Origin: Deltaproteobacteria bacterium
GTDB lineage: Bacteria > Desulfobacterota > Syntrophia > Syntrophales > UBA2210
Length of the DNA: 62,191 bases
Assembly (NCBI GenBank): GCA_016933215.1
Contig: JAFGBH010000007.1
Location: 1-62,191 of the forward strand
Reading direction: 5' to 3'
In this document: positions 16,423-25,863 of the stretch, piece after piece
Layout: every line of letters starts with the position of its first letter
How positions within the stretch are numbered: the first letter of the stretch is position 1
Made by a program: the position numbers and the translations under genes
The notes under the pieces: model-generated
Told to the model about the DNA's origin: nothing
Databases searched by the model: none
The model's input: only the letters and a program-made list of their open reading frames with translations

Positions 16423-18177
16423 ATGGCGAAAGGCAAAGAGATGATGGGTCCTCCTTCGATATTGATCCCCTGCTCTTATATAAGTACGGAGAGTAATAAG
16501 ACAGGGGCATGGCGTTTCCTCAGGCCCCGCTATGAGGAAAAGACATCCCCCTGCAGCGCTGCATGCCCGGCGGGAGAGGATATCGGCCGGATCGAGATGC
16601 TCGCGACCCAGGGGTTATTTAAAGAGGCATGGGAGACAATCCTTTGGGAGAATCCCTTTCCCGGTGTCTGCGGTCGTGTCTGCTACCATCCCTGTGAGCG
16701 TGCCTGTAACCGGGGTGAATTTGACGAGGCAATTGCAATACACACCATAGAGCGTTTTCTCTCCGATACGGCGGCACGCAATGATTTCAAGCCGGTCCTT
16801 GAAAGGCTTCCCGCACGGAAAGAGAAGATCGCCATAATTGGTTCGGGACCTGGTGGGCTTGCCGGTGCCTATTTTCTGGCGCTTTTAGGATATGGCTGTG
16901 ATGTTTTTGAGTCGATGCCTGAACCGGGGGGGGTGCTGAGGTGGGGGATTCCTTCCTATCGCCTCCCTCTTTCGGCCCTGAGAAATGATGTATCTCAGAT
17001 AGAATCTCAGGGGGTCCGGATATATACGGGAAGGCGAATAACCCGCGATTTGCTTGAGGATATGTACGGTACATATGACGGTGTCTTTGTCTGCTGCGGA
17101 CATTCGGCCTCGAGAAGTCTCGGTATTCCGGGCGAGAATCTGAAAGGGGTCACAAACGGTCTCGATTTTCTGAGGCGTGTCCGTGAGGGAGAAATTCCTT
17201 CGGTCGAGGGGTTATCCGTCATAATCGGGGGAGGAAATACGGCCGTCGATGTGGCTCGAAGTGTTATCAGGTTTGGAGGAAAAGCGCTGATCGCCTACCG
17301 GAGGAGACGCCAGGATATGCCAGCCTTTGAAGACGAGGTTGCGATGCTTCTTGATGAAGGCGTTGAGCTGAGGGAACTTGTGGCGCCGATAACAATCACG
17401 GAGGAAAGTGGAGAGTATGTCCTGACTCTCGGTTCTATGAAGGTCGCAGGCGAGGATACTGACGGAAGGGCACGTGTTGAAAGGGATGGCGATACAACCG
17501 AGGAGATAAGGGTAAAAAGGGTATTTAAAGCAATAGGGGAGGTGGCTGCTGAATCGTGGTTCGAACCTCCGGAAAAGGGTACTGACATAAAGATCCTTAA
17601 TACCTGTGTCATGGTTAATCGGCCTGATCATCCTGCAGTGGTTTTCGGCGGTGATCTGACGGCAGGGTTCAAAAGCGTTGTTAATGCAGTGGCCTCAGGT
17701 AAAGAGGCTGCCATTGCACTCGATATAGTATTCAGAAAAGGCCTGGATTCTGTTGATGAAGGGCTGGCGGATTGTATGGTGGGAGATGGTCCCGCTCACT
17801 CCATGGAGATCCACATGAAAGGGGAACGGTACAAGAGAAGCTCACATATCGTACCCTATGAAGAGATAAACACCGATTATTTCAGCTTTACTCAGGGAAT
17901 AACGCAGCCGCGTCTTCTGAGGGATGAGCGCCTTACTTCCTTCGAGGAGGTCGATCTCAAGATTTCAGCGAGCGTGGCAATGAGAGAGTCGGAGCGATGC
18001 TTTAACTGCGGACTCTGCAACCAGTGTGATAACTGCTATATCTATTGTCCCGATATGTCAGTCGTTCATGACAGCAGTATACAAGGCCGTCATGTAGATT
18101 ATGATTACTGTAAGGGCTGTGGCATCTGCGTGGTCGAATGTCCCCGGAACGCAATGAGTCTGGAGGAGGAAGATTGA
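16423..18177 (+). CDS. GltD-type FAD/NAD(P) oxidoreductase fused to a PorD-like 2[4Fe-4S] ferredoxin domain
   Basis: 584 aa, three parts. Residues about 40-100 carry the GltD-type Cys cluster (CSAACPAGEDI, GVCGRVCYHPCERACNRG). Residues about 135-460 have two dinucleotide-binding motifs, IIGSGPGGLAGAYF for FAD and IIGGGNTAVDVARS for NAD(P)H, plus the FGGDLTAG FAD-closing motif. Residues about 525-580 are a two-cluster ferredoxin (CFNCGLCNQCDNCYIYC, CKGCGICVVECPRN) like the delta subunit of pyruvate:ferredoxin oxidoreductase. It probably links 2-oxoacid oxidation directly to NAD(P). Its stop overlaps the alpha-subunit start (TGATG). A run of eight G (16926-16933) lies in frame. Confidence 0.9.
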   Translation: MAKGKEMMGPPSILIPCSYISTESNKTGAWRFLRPRYEEKTSPCSAACPAGEDIGRIEMLATQGLFKEAWETILWENPFPGVCGRVCYHPCERACNRGEFDEAIAIHTIERFLSDTAARNDFKPVLERLPARKEKIAIIGSGPGGLAGAYFLALLGYGCDVFESMPEPGGVLRWGIPSYRLPLSALRNDVSQIESQGVRIYTGRRITRDLLEDMYGTYDGVFVCCGHSASRSLGIPGENLKGVTNGLDFLRRVREGEIPSVEGLSVIIGGGNTAVDVARSVIRFGGKALIAYRRRRQDMPAFEDEVAMLLDEGVELRELVAPITITEESGEYVLTLGSMKVAGEDTDGRARVERDGDTTEEIRVKRVFKAIGEVAAESWFEPPEKGTDIKILNTCVMVNRPDHPAVVFGGDLTAGFKSVVNAVASGKEAAIALDIVFRKGLDSVDEGLADCMVGDGPAHSMEIHMKGERYKRSSHIVPYEEINTDYFSFTQGITQPRLLRDERLTSFEEVDLKISASVAMRESERCFNCGLCNQCDNCYIYCPDMSVVHDSSIQGRHVDYDYCKGCGICVVECPRNAMSLEEED

Positions 18178-19334
18178 TGAAACGTGTCGTTGAAGGGAGC
18201 GAGGCTGTTGCCGAGGCTGTCAGGCTCGCGCGGGTTAATGTGATATCCGCCTATCCGATTACACCGCAGACACATATCGTGGAATTTCTCTCGGAATACT
18301 GTGCCAACGGGACGATGGATGCACGTTTCCTGCGCGTCGAAAGCGAACATTCCGCACTGGCCGCGCTGATCGGAACGGCAACGACAGGGGTGAGATCTTT
18401 TACCGCCACATCCGGTCAGGGGCTCGCCCTGATGCATGAACTCCTCCACTGGACATCGGGTGCCAGACTTCCGATTGTTATGGCCGAGGTAAACAGAGCG
18501 CTTGCGCCCGGCTGGAATATCTGGGTCGACCAGACTGACAGTCTTGCGCAGAGAGATACGGGGTGGATCCAGTTATACTGCGAAGACAGCCAGGAGGTCC
18601 TCGATACCATCATTCAGGCATATCGTCTGGGTGAACTGGTGGATCTGCCCGTCATGGTGGTCCTGGACGCCTTTTTCCTTTCCCATACCTATGAGCCCGT
18701 CGATGTTCCGGACCAGAAACTCGTCGACGATTATCTCCCGTCCTGGGAGCCGAAGTTTCAACTCGATACGGAAAAGCCCTGTGCCTTCGGACCTCTGGTA
18801 ACGCCGGCCTTTTACATGGAGATGCGACACGCCATTGCCGGTGCAATGGAAGATGCCCTGGAGGTATTTCCGCGGGTTGAGGACGAATTCGAGAAGATTT
18901 TCGATAGGCGTTACGGGGAGATAGAGGCCGTTTCCTGTAACGATGCGGAGATTATCCTGGTTACCTCGGGAACGGCGACAAGTACGAGCCGCCTGGTAGT
19001 TGAGAATTTGCGGGCAAAGGGGGAAAAAGTCGGGCTCCTCAAGATCAAATTGTTCAGGCCCTTTCCCGTCGAACTTGTTCGCAAGGTGCTCGCTCCCGCA
19101 AAGAAAGTTGCCGTCATTGACAGGAATTTTTCCTTCGGTGCAAGCGGTATCTTCGCCCAGGAGATACGCGCCGCTCTGTGTAATACGATGAAGCACCCGC
19201 CCGTTTTCGGATACGTCGCGGGGATAGGTGGTCGTGATGTAACCGCCGATGTCATCGAGGACATATACCGCCGGGCAAAAGCGAGCGATTTTCCCGAGGG
19301 GGAAAGTGTGTGGGTGGGGCTTCAGGAGAATTAG
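18177..19334 (+). CDS. 2-oxoacid:ferredoxin oxidoreductase, alpha subunit
   Basis: 385 aa. Carries the pyrimidine-binding domain (ISAYPITPQTHIVEFLSEY, then RVESEHSALAALIGTATTGVRSFTATS) and the C-terminal transketolase-like domain II (ILVTSGTATSTSRLVVENL). The ATG at 18177 overlaps the TGA of the preceding gene and follows GGAGGAAG; an in-frame start 39 bp upstream would read through the previous gene and is not chosen. With the beta subunit it forms the thiamine-diphosphate site for anaerobic decarboxylation of a 2-oxoacid to acyl-CoA. It ends 3 bp before the beta gene. Confidence 0.93.
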   Translation: MKRVVEGSEAVAEAVRLARVNVISAYPITPQTHIVEFLSEYCANGTMDARFLRVESEHSALAALIGTATTGVRSFTATSGQGLALMHELLHWTSGARLPIVMAEVNRALAPGWNIWVDQTDSLAQRDTGWIQLYCEDSQEVLDTIIQAYRLGELVDLPVMVVLDAFFLSHTYEPVDVPDQKLVDDYLPSWEPKFQLDTEKPCAFGPLVTPAFYMEMRHAIAGAMEDALEVFPRVEDEFEKIFDRRYGEIEAVSCNDAEIILVTSGTATSTSRLVVENLRAKGEKVGLLKIKLFRPFPVELVRKVLAPAKKVAVIDRNFSFGASGIFAQEIRAALCNTMKHPPVFGYVAGIGGRDVTADVIEDIYRRAKASDFPEGESVWVGLQEN

Positions 19335-19337
19335 ATT

Positions 19338-20207
19338 ATGGAACAAACTATGCACGAAAACGAATATCTCTACTCGGGTCATGTTGCCTGCTCCGGTTGT
19401 GGTGCCGCCATAGCCATGAGGTTTTTATTAAAAGCCCTCGGCGAAAAGACCATCATCGTGCTTCCCGCCTGCTGCTGGTCTATTATTGCGGGCCCCTATC
19501 CCCAGTCATCTCTCAAGGTTCCCGTCATACACAGCGCATTTGAAGCGGGAGGGGCCGTGGCGAGTGGGGTGAGGGCGGCCCTGGATGTGAAGGGCGACAC
19601 GGAGACCACGGTTGTTACATGGGCCGGTGACGGCGGAACCTTTGATATAGGTTTTCAGGCCCTCTCCGGTGCCGTGGAAAGAAACGAGGATTTCATTTAT
19701 GTCTGCTATGACAATGAGGCATACATGAATACGGGAATTCAGCGAAGTTCTTCAACACCTTACGGGGCCTGGACTACCACGACGCCGGGTATTGAATGGA
19801 AGAAACTGAGGAAGAAAAACATCGTGGAAGCCCTCGTTGCGCACCGCATCCCCTATGCGGCGACGGCGAACATCGCCTTTCCGGAGGATCTCGTTCGAAA
19901 GGCCAAAAAGGCGAAGGAGATCAAGGGGTCGAGGTTTCTCCATATCTATTCGAGCTGTCCTACGGGATGGCGCATTCCCTCGGAGATGTCCATCAAGATA
20001 GCCCGCATGGCCGTTCAGACGAATATCTTTCCCCTCTACGAAGTCGAGGACGGTGTCAACTATACCATTAATTATAAGTCGAAGGAGTATCCAGTCCGCG
20101 AATACTTCAAACTTCAGGGCCGTTTTAAGCATCTCTCTGACAAAGACCTGGAACAGATTCAGGAGATGGTGAACGAAGACTGGCAGCGTCTCCTTAAAAA
20201 GGCCTGA
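19338..20207 (+). CDS. 2-oxoacid:ferredoxin oxidoreductase, beta subunit
   Basis: 289 aa, thiamine-diphosphate-binding subunit with one [4Fe-4S] cluster. HVACSGCGAA gives two cluster Cys, ACCWS another in the early region and YSSCPTGW one late in the chain. The Mg-diphosphate motif is WAGDGGTFDIGFQ, continued by CYDNEAYMNTGIQRSS, which is the PorB pattern. It is the last gene of the unit; the following murI is convergent 48 bp away. I see no T-rich terminator hairpin in the gap. Confidence 0.94.
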   Translation: MEQTMHENEYLYSGHVACSGCGAAIAMRFLLKALGEKTIIVLPACCWSIIAGPYPQSSLKVPVIHSAFEAGGAVASGVRAALDVKGDTETTVVTWAGDGGTFDIGFQALSGAVERNEDFIYVCYDNEAYMNTGIQRSSSTPYGAWTTTTPGIEWKKLRKKNIVEALVAHRIPYAATANIAFPEDLVRKAKKAKEIKGSRFLHIYSSCPTGWRIPSEMSIKIARMAVQTNIFPLYEVEDGVNYTINYKSKEYPVREYFKLQGRFKHLSDKDLEQIQEMVNEDWQRLLKKA

Positions 20208-20255
20208 GAGAATCCCTGAGATATTTCCTGTTTCATATGAACCGGTGAGTTGTGA

Positions 20256-21095
20256 TTAGGGAAGGGTAACCCGATCCGACCTGGTCGTTTCGTCCATAAA
20301 AATCCGCGCCTGTGAGTCGAAAACCTCAGCCGAATCGGTCGTGCAATACTTGTAAATCCCCGATTTGCTGCATTGAGCCATGATTTCCCGATGACGTTCC
20401 AGGTAATCCGCGAGGCTTCTCGCCACCAGTGTGCCTTGGGAAATTATCTGTACCGACGGGGGTAAAAAACGACGTATTTTATTGATGAGAAGCGGGTAGT
20501 GGGTGCATCCCAGAATCAGGGCGTCGATTTCAGGATCCTTGCGAAGCAGGTTGTCGATATGCTTTTTTATGAAGTAGTCGGCGCCGGGACTTTCGTGTTC
20601 GCAATTTTCTACGAGGGGGACCCAGAGGGGACAGGCCTCCTGAGTGACCGTGATGTCGGGAAAAAACTTCTGTATCTCGATCGGGTAGGATTGTGATTCC
20701 ACGGTTCCCACCGTTCCCAGAATTCCGATGTGCCCTGTTTTCGTATAAGAACCGGCCTGTTCCGTGACCGGCCTTAAAACGCCGAGGACCCGTCTTGCAG
20801 GGTCGATTCGGGGAAGATCCTTCTGCTGGATAGTTCGGAGGGCCTTTGACGATGCCGTGTTGCAGGCGAGTATGACCAGGTGAGATCCCCGGTCAAAGAA
20901 CCATCTGACCGCCTCCACGGTATAGTGATATACGCTTTCGAATGATCGGGGACCGTAGGGAGCCCGCGCATTATCACCCAGATAGAGGTAGTCGTAGTCG
21001 GGAAGTTCTTTGAGAATTTCTTTCATGACCGTAAGGCCGCCATAGCCCGAGTCAAAAATGCCGATCGGGTGGAGAGGCTGCATGGTATTTCTCAT
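20256..21095 (-). CDS. murI: Glutamate racemase
   Basis: 279 aa. Makes D-glutamate for peptidoglycan. The start IGIFDSGYGGLTVMKEI is the family signature, and the two catalytic Cys lie in ILACNTASSKAL and ILGCTHYPLLI. LGDNARAPYGPRS is also conserved. Length is normal. It follows the beta-helix lipoprotein gene by 32 bp on the same strand. It is the first of several peptidoglycan-precursor genes in the area (alanine racemase and two ligases begin at 23.8 kb), though read in the other direction. Confidence 0.96.
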   Translation of the reverse strand: MRNTMQPLHPIGIFDSGYGGLTVMKEILKELPDYDYLYLGDNARAPYGPRSFESVYHYTVEAVRWFFDRGSHLVILACNTASSKALRTIQQKDLPRIDPARRVLGVLRPVTEQAGSYTKTGHIGILGTVGTVESQSYPIEIQKFFPDITVTQEACPLWVPLVENCEHESPGADYFIKKHIDNLLRKDPEIDALILGCTHYPLLINKIRRFLPPSVQIISQGTLVARSLADYLERHREIMAQCSKSGIYKYCTTDSAEVFDSQARIFMDETTRSDRVTLP

Positions 21096-21127
21096 AGGTC
21101 ATCTCTCATTTAAATGATTCTGTCAGG

Positions 21128-23239
21128 TTACCGTTCAATGGCACCGATCTCACCAAGGCCGTTTTCAGGTCGTGGGGTTCCGATCTGATCCACATCGAGC
21201 AAGGAGATGCTGTACGGTATGGAACGGATACTGAAGTCGATAGCGGTGTTCTCCGTGAGGAGACCGTCATCGAAAAGGTCGTCCCATTCGGTGTCGCCGA
21301 TAAGCTCGTCACCAAGACCCGGAACCGCATCTTTAATCGCGGTATCGAACTGGTGCCAGAAGAGAATCAGCGGGTAGTTTTCGGGCTCTTTGACCCAGGT
21401 CTCGGCGGGGCCGAAGAAGGCCGTATCCGCAACCGTCAGGATGGGATCACCCAAAGGATCGTAGGAATCGTAGTAGGGATCAGGTTCGGGGTCATTGTCG
21501 GGTTCACTGTTATCATCCGTGTCGGCGTCGTGGTTGGCGAGGAAGTCTTCGAAGTCGTCGGTGAAACTATCGGCAAAACCTGAAATTCCAAAATGGTCTT
21601 CAACGCGTGCAAGAAAAATCTCGAGAAAGTCGTCATCCCCTCCGTCGACGTTGTACTCGGCTAAGATTTCTTCGACGGTGTTTGACAGCGGAATCTGATC
21701 AACGGCGCCACCCGCGGGCTCGTAATAGAGAAGGGCGAAATCACCAGCGTCGACGCCCATCGATCGGGCCACCGTCGAATAGGTGCCATCGTTCGTATCC
21801 AGAACCTCGCTCAGATCATTTACACTCTGGTCACCTTCCTTTGGATAGTGCCGTCTGCAGAGCGACCACCAATCATGCGCACCGACGGGCACGAGCATCT
21901 GTGAGAAGTCGATGACACCGATCCGGTTGTAACCGCGGCTCTTGAAATAGAGGAGCGAACCGGTGAAGATGTCCTGGTCATAGGTACCTTTCTCGCTGCC
22001 GATCGCCTCGACGGTATTTCCCGCGATGATAGAGTGGCCAATGGTCATGCTCTCGACAGCGTGGGCCAGGCCAATCGTGGCCGCAACACCCCCCGCAAGA
22101 CTGCACTTTCCGAGCAGGTCTTCGCGCCAATAACCGGCAACTTCATTTTCGACGATGGTGCAGGCCTGTAATTCCATAAAGCCGTTCGACATATAAATCG
22201 CGCCGCCGCGCCAATACCCATAGGGCGAATAAGCACTTGCCCTGACGACGTTCCGAGCGACGGTGCAGTTGCTGAGTCTCAGCGTCTTTGACTTGCCGAT
22301 TCCGCCGCCGTCGGAATAGACGCCGGCACCATAGGCAGAGCTGGCTTCGAGCAGATTGCCCGTTACGGCACAGCGATCGAGAGTCGACACCGATGCCGAG
22401 TGCTCGGCCCCTCCAACGACGAAGACACCGCCACCGGAAACGCCCGAGCCGACGCAGGAATTGCCCGAGATAACACAGTCGTCGAGATCGACAACGTCCG
22501 CATAGATTCCGCCACCGAAGGCACCCTGATCTCGCTCCGATGCAGTATCGTTGCTCTTGTCGCACTGATTGTCATGGAGTGTACAGTGACTCAATCGTGC
22601 CAGACCCCAGACGGCAAGGCCGCCGCCGCGGGCAAGGGTTGCCGTCTGCGTTGTCGGATTGTTGCCGTCCATCACCTCTGCGACGCTCCGCCCCCCGCTA
22701 ATGGTAACGTTTGACATCGTGAGGTCGCCGTAGACGGCGAGGACCCTGGCATTGACGCCGCCGGGATTGGCCCAGGCAATCGTAATGCCATTTGGTAGGT
22801 TCGAGGCGTCGATGACGATATCTTTGTGCGCATAAAGTGCAGACTTGCCGAAGTCACGATCGAAATAGCCGAGCAGTTCGGTGATCATTACACCGGCGCC
22901 GGGATCGTAATACATTTCCATATATTCGCCGACGAGGACACTATGTTCGTCGCCTACGATGGTAAGCTCGATGGTGCCGCCATCAAGAGATTCATCGAAG
23001 GTTATCTTCCCGCCCGAAGCAACGTCTTCAAGGGCCGATCTCAGTGTCACCGTGCCCCATGCCGGAGCTTCTATATCTTCAAGAGAATTAACTTTTGTCT
23101 TTGAGTAGTCGTCTCCATTGCTGCAACAGGTCAATGAAAACAAAAGAAAGAGGCACAGAATAGTCGCGAATACGATGAAGACCTGTCTGCGATTTTCGAA
23201 TATCTTATCCCTGCTCAGCCCCTCATTTTTTCTTTGCAT
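21128..23239 (-). CDS. Exported right-handed beta-helix lipoprotein (parallel beta-helix repeats)
   Basis: 703 aa. The N-terminus has a signal (VFIVFATILCLFLLFSLTCC) ending in a Cys pair that looks like a lipobox, though not canonical. From about 150 to 430 short repeats of the type LSHCTLHDNQC, LDDCVISGNSC, LDRCAVTGNLLE, LSNCTVARNVV and LQACTIVENEV recur, each separated by GG(G/A)-(V/I)Y segments. This is the pattern of polymorphic-outer-membrane or pectate-lyase-like beta-helices. Residues about 570-600 are an Asp/Pro-rich stretch (DADTDDNSEPDNDPEPDP) like calcium-binding type 3 repeats. The gene is noticeably richer in G+C than its neighbours and sits beside tRNA-Thr, so acquisition is possible. 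Substrate unknown. Confidence 0.85.
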   Translation of the reverse strand: MQRKNEGLSRDKIFENRRQVFIVFATILCLFLLFSLTCCSNGDDYSKTKVNSLEDIEAPAWGTVTLRSALEDVASGGKITFDESLDGGTIELTIVGDEHSVLVGEYMEMYYDPGAGVMITELLGYFDRDFGKSALYAHKDIVIDASNLPNGITIAWANPGGVNARVLAVYGDLTMSNVTISGGRSVAEVMDGNNPTTQTATLARGGGLAVWGLARLSHCTLHDNQCDKSNDTASERDQGAFGGGIYADVVDLDDCVISGNSCVGSGVSGGGVFVVGGAEHSASVSTLDRCAVTGNLLEASSAYGAGVYSDGGGIGKSKTLRLSNCTVARNVVRASAYSPYGYWRGGAIYMSNGFMELQACTIVENEVAGYWREDLLGKCSLAGGVAATIGLAHAVESMTIGHSIIAGNTVEAIGSEKGTYDQDIFTGSLLYFKSRGYNRIGVIDFSQMLVPVGAHDWWSLCRRHYPKEGDQSVNDLSEVLDTNDGTYSTVARSMGVDAGDFALLYYEPAGGAVDQIPLSNTVEEILAEYNVDGGDDDFLEIFLARVEDHFGISGFADSFTDDFEDFLANHDADTDDNSEPDNDPEPDPYYDSYDPLGDPILTVADTAFFGPAETWVKEPENYPLILFWHQFDTAIKDAVPGLGDELIGDTEWDDLFDDGLLTENTAIDFSIRSIPYSISLLDVDQIGTPRPENGLGEIGAIER

Positions 23240-23458
23240 CGCTTTTTCCCCCTCGTTTTATGGATTCAATCAGGTAGATATCCAGATCAGTTGTTCCCGT
23301 AGTAACGGGACACCCACAAGATGTGTTCTTTATTAATTTAACCGAACGAAGATAAAAAAACTCTATTTTGTCAGATATGTATAGAAATAATGGAATTCCA
23401 TGTCAACAGGAAAAACAGGCAATGCCTGGAGGAGAGAAAGTGTTGGAAAGAAGATAGA

Positions 23459-23495
23459 AAACAAAAACGCCGCTTAGAAGACCTGTCTAAGAGGC
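23459..23495 (-). terminator. Rho-independent terminator of tRNA-Thr
   Basis: On the minus strand GCC-CTTAGA pairs with TCTAAG-GGC (23495-23469, ten-position stem with one mismatch, seven-nt loop). GTTTTTGTTTT follows. It lies 12 bp beyond the tRNA CCA end. Confidence 0.8.
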
Positions 23496-23507
23496 TATTT
23501 TTATTAC

Positions 23508-23583
<76 letters not shown>

Positions 23584-23606
23584 TCATCAAAATAATGTTT
23601 CCGTCA

Positions 23607-23633
23607 TTTATATCAACAGATTTTCCTTGTCAA
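23607..23633 (-). promoter_or_regulatory. Promoter of tRNA-Thr
   Basis: On the minus strand TTGACA (23633-23628) is followed after 15 bp by TATAAA (23612-23607), about 25 bp before the mature tRNA 5' end. Spacing is short but the boxes are near consensus. Confidence 0.6.
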
Positions 23634-23672
23634 GAGTAATCCAATACAATCTGTGATGGAAGATGGTATGCC

Positions 23673-23700
23673 TTGACTTTACCCGATGTTTTGATACTAT
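23673..23700 (+). promoter_or_regulatory. Promoter upstream of the alanine racemase operon
   Basis: TTGACT, 16-bp spacer, TACTAT on the plus strand, 130 bp upstream of the racemase start. It is the best match in the gap after the tRNA and probably serves the whole alr-ddl-ddl-mla run. Confidence 0.55.
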
Positions 23701-23829
23701 CCTTTCACATCCGAAAGCGGGGCAGCTCAGATGAAAAGATTACAGCGAGGCCCTTTCATATTATCACGGTAAATGGGATAGGTTTTCTATATATAGTAGC
23801 CATCAGAGATGAGAAGGTTATTGTAAGCG

Positions 23830-25773
23830 ATGTCGACAGCGGAAGCCCAAAAATATAAAAGCTGGGTGGAAATTGACCTGGACAGCTTCAGGCATAACGG
23901 TGAGGAAATTCGGCGGCTCATAGGTCCCCGTGCCCGGATGCTGCAGGTCGTCAAAGCCGATGCCTACGGCCATGGAGCGATCGAGATATCGAAATTTGCC
24001 CTGAAAAACGGCGTATCATGCCTCGGTGTTGCCAATGCCGACGAAGGGGTACAGCTCCGGGTCAGTGGAATCGATGCACCTATCCTGATTCTCAGTCCTT
24101 CGACTGCCTCCGAGATAAACGAGATAGTAAAGTACAATCTAACCCCCTCCGTCTCCGATGTCGATTTTGCGCGGAAGCTTGACGAGCGGTTCGGAAAAGA
24201 AGGAAGGGAAATAGCCGTTCATATCGAAGTGGATACCGGTATGGGGAGGGGTGGAACATTTCACTCCGAAGCGGTTGACACGATCCGTGAGATTTATAAT
24301 CTTCCTAATGTCAGGGTGGAAGGAATATTTTCCCATCTCTCGCTGAGTGAAGAAGAGGAAGACGAATACAACAAAAGACAGTGGAAATTGTTCAAAGAGG
24401 TCCTCGAAAGACTGGAAAAAGAGGGTATCGAAATCCCCGTCAAGCATTTTTCCAACAGCGGTGCGATTCTCAATTTTTCCGATTACAATATGGATATGGT
24501 CCGTCCCGGTATCATGACCTACGGGATATATCCCTCGTTGCTGACAGAGGAAAAGGCCAACCTCCTCCCCGTCATGAGTTTCAAGACAAGCGTGGTCCTT
24601 CTCAAGGAATTCCCGGAAGGTTACAATATCGGCTACGGGAAGGCATATATTACGACGAAACCCACCACAATCGCCACGATACCGGTAGGATACGGCGACG
24701 GCTATGGTTTTATCCTCTCCAATCAGGGAGAGGCCCTTATACGGGGTAAGCGGGCCCCCCTGGTGGGACGTATCTCCATGGATATGTGTACCATCGATGT
24801 GAGCCACATACCGGAGTGCCGCGTGGGGGACGAGGTCGTCCTTCTGGGAAAGCAGGGTGATGAGTACATATCCGCCAATGAGATTGCGGAAAAGGCACAG
24901 ACAATCAGTTACGAAATCTTATGCGCCCTGGGAAAGAGAGCCCCGAGGGTCTTTGTGAACAAGGGAAAGGCCGATGCGATAGAACCGAGACTGAGAAGGA
25001 TATTTATTCCCGACGAGGAAAAGTCGATTGCGAGAATCGACAACATAATGCGGAGCTGTCTCAGGGCGAGGACGAGCAGTACCGAGCTGGGCGACGCCAT
25101 CTATTACGAGATGTTTGAAGCCCTTTTCGGAAAGGAGAACCGGAGACTGGAACTCAGGACCGGATTCAAATACAACATCGAGGTGGCCGAGTTTGCCGTA
25201 GATGAGGCCTTTGAGGATTATTTCAGGATAAAAACCCATATCGAATATATCAAGACCCTCAGGAATGATCTTTTTATTATAGGATGTGCGTTGAATAACG
25301 ATCAACTCTCGGCGCTCTTCGAGGAGGAGCTCTGTGAATATCGATGGCTTTTGAACGGACCGGGCGATCTTTTCAGGGAGAATGCCTTTAAGGTGGATTG
25401 CGTCCGGATTGATAATGAAAAAGTGCCGATTATCAAGAGCGAAAATACCGAACGGGGCTTTGAGGTATTGTGTGGGGGAGATCAGCTCAAGGAGAAATTG
25501 AACAGGCCGGTAAAGATCGAGATAGAGATCGTCACCATGAAAAGCAGGAGGAGCAATATCCTCTCCGTCTATTTGGTCTATCCCACGAGGGGGCTTGAGG
25601 TATCTTTCAACTATGGCGGCGTTGATCTGAAAAACGTTCGGGAGATCAGTTTCTTCTCGGGGAAACATCCCTATCCCGAGGTGAAAAAAGAGTGGGGCAG
25701 GTCGATAAGCCTCAAGATCAGCGATGACGAGTGGGTATTCCCCACGAGTGGTGTAACCTTCATCTGGGACTGA
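23830..25773 (+). CDS. alr: Alanine racemase with a large C-terminal extension of unknown function
   Basis: 647 aa. Residues 1 to about 378 are a full PLP alanine racemase: QVVKADAYGHG with the Schiff-base Lys42, HIEVDTGMGRGG, HFSNSGAILNF, YNIGYGKAY with catalytic Tyr269, IPVGYGDGYG and GRISMDMCTIDV. It supplies D-alanine for peptidoglycan. Residues about 379-647 are an added domain, first helical, then with many alternating strands (ILSVYLVYPTRGLEV, WGRSISLKISDDEWVF, SGVTFIW); I do not recognise it. Racemases usually end near 370-390 aa. The gene opens an apparent operon with two ligases and mlaEFD; the ATG is at 23830, with a weak ribosome site. Confidence 0.9.
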   Translation: MSTAEAQKYKSWVEIDLDSFRHNGEEIRRLIGPRARMLQVVKADAYGHGAIEISKFALKNGVSCLGVANADEGVQLRVSGIDAPILILSPSTASEINEIVKYNLTPSVSDVDFARKLDERFGKEGREIAVHIEVDTGMGRGGTFHSEAVDTIREIYNLPNVRVEGIFSHLSLSEEEEDEYNKRQWKLFKEVLERLEKEGIEIPVKHFSNSGAILNFSDYNMDMVRPGIMTYGIYPSLLTEEKANLLPVMSFKTSVVLLKEFPEGYNIGYGKAYITTKPTTIATIPVGYGDGYGFILSNQGEALIRGKRAPLVGRISMDMCTIDVSHIPECRVGDEVVLLGKQGDEYISANEIAEKAQTISYEILCALGKRAPRVFVNKGKADAIEPRLRRIFIPDEEKSIARIDNIMRSCLRARTSSTELGDAIYYEMFEALFGKENRRLELRTGFKYNIEVAEFAVDEAFEDYFRIKTHIEYIKTLRNDLFIIGCALNNDQLSALFEEELCEYRWLLNGPGDLFRENAFKVDCVRIDNEKVPIIKSENTERGFEVLCGGDQLKEKLNRPVKIEIEIVTMKSRRSNILSVYLVYPTRGLEVSFNYGGVDLKNVREISFFSGKHPYPEVKKEWGRSISLKISDDEWVFPTSGVTFIWD

Positions 25774-25863
25774 TATAAGGGGATCGGGATGTCAATCCTG
25801 GCTTTGCTGGATAAAACATTTCGAAAGACGGACGGATTTAAAATTGCTGGAGACTATGTATAG

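Noticed and set aside
24139-25668. Two long minus-strand open frames under the racemase gene
   Set aside because: Shadows of the racemase reading frame, which is continuous with conserved motifs.
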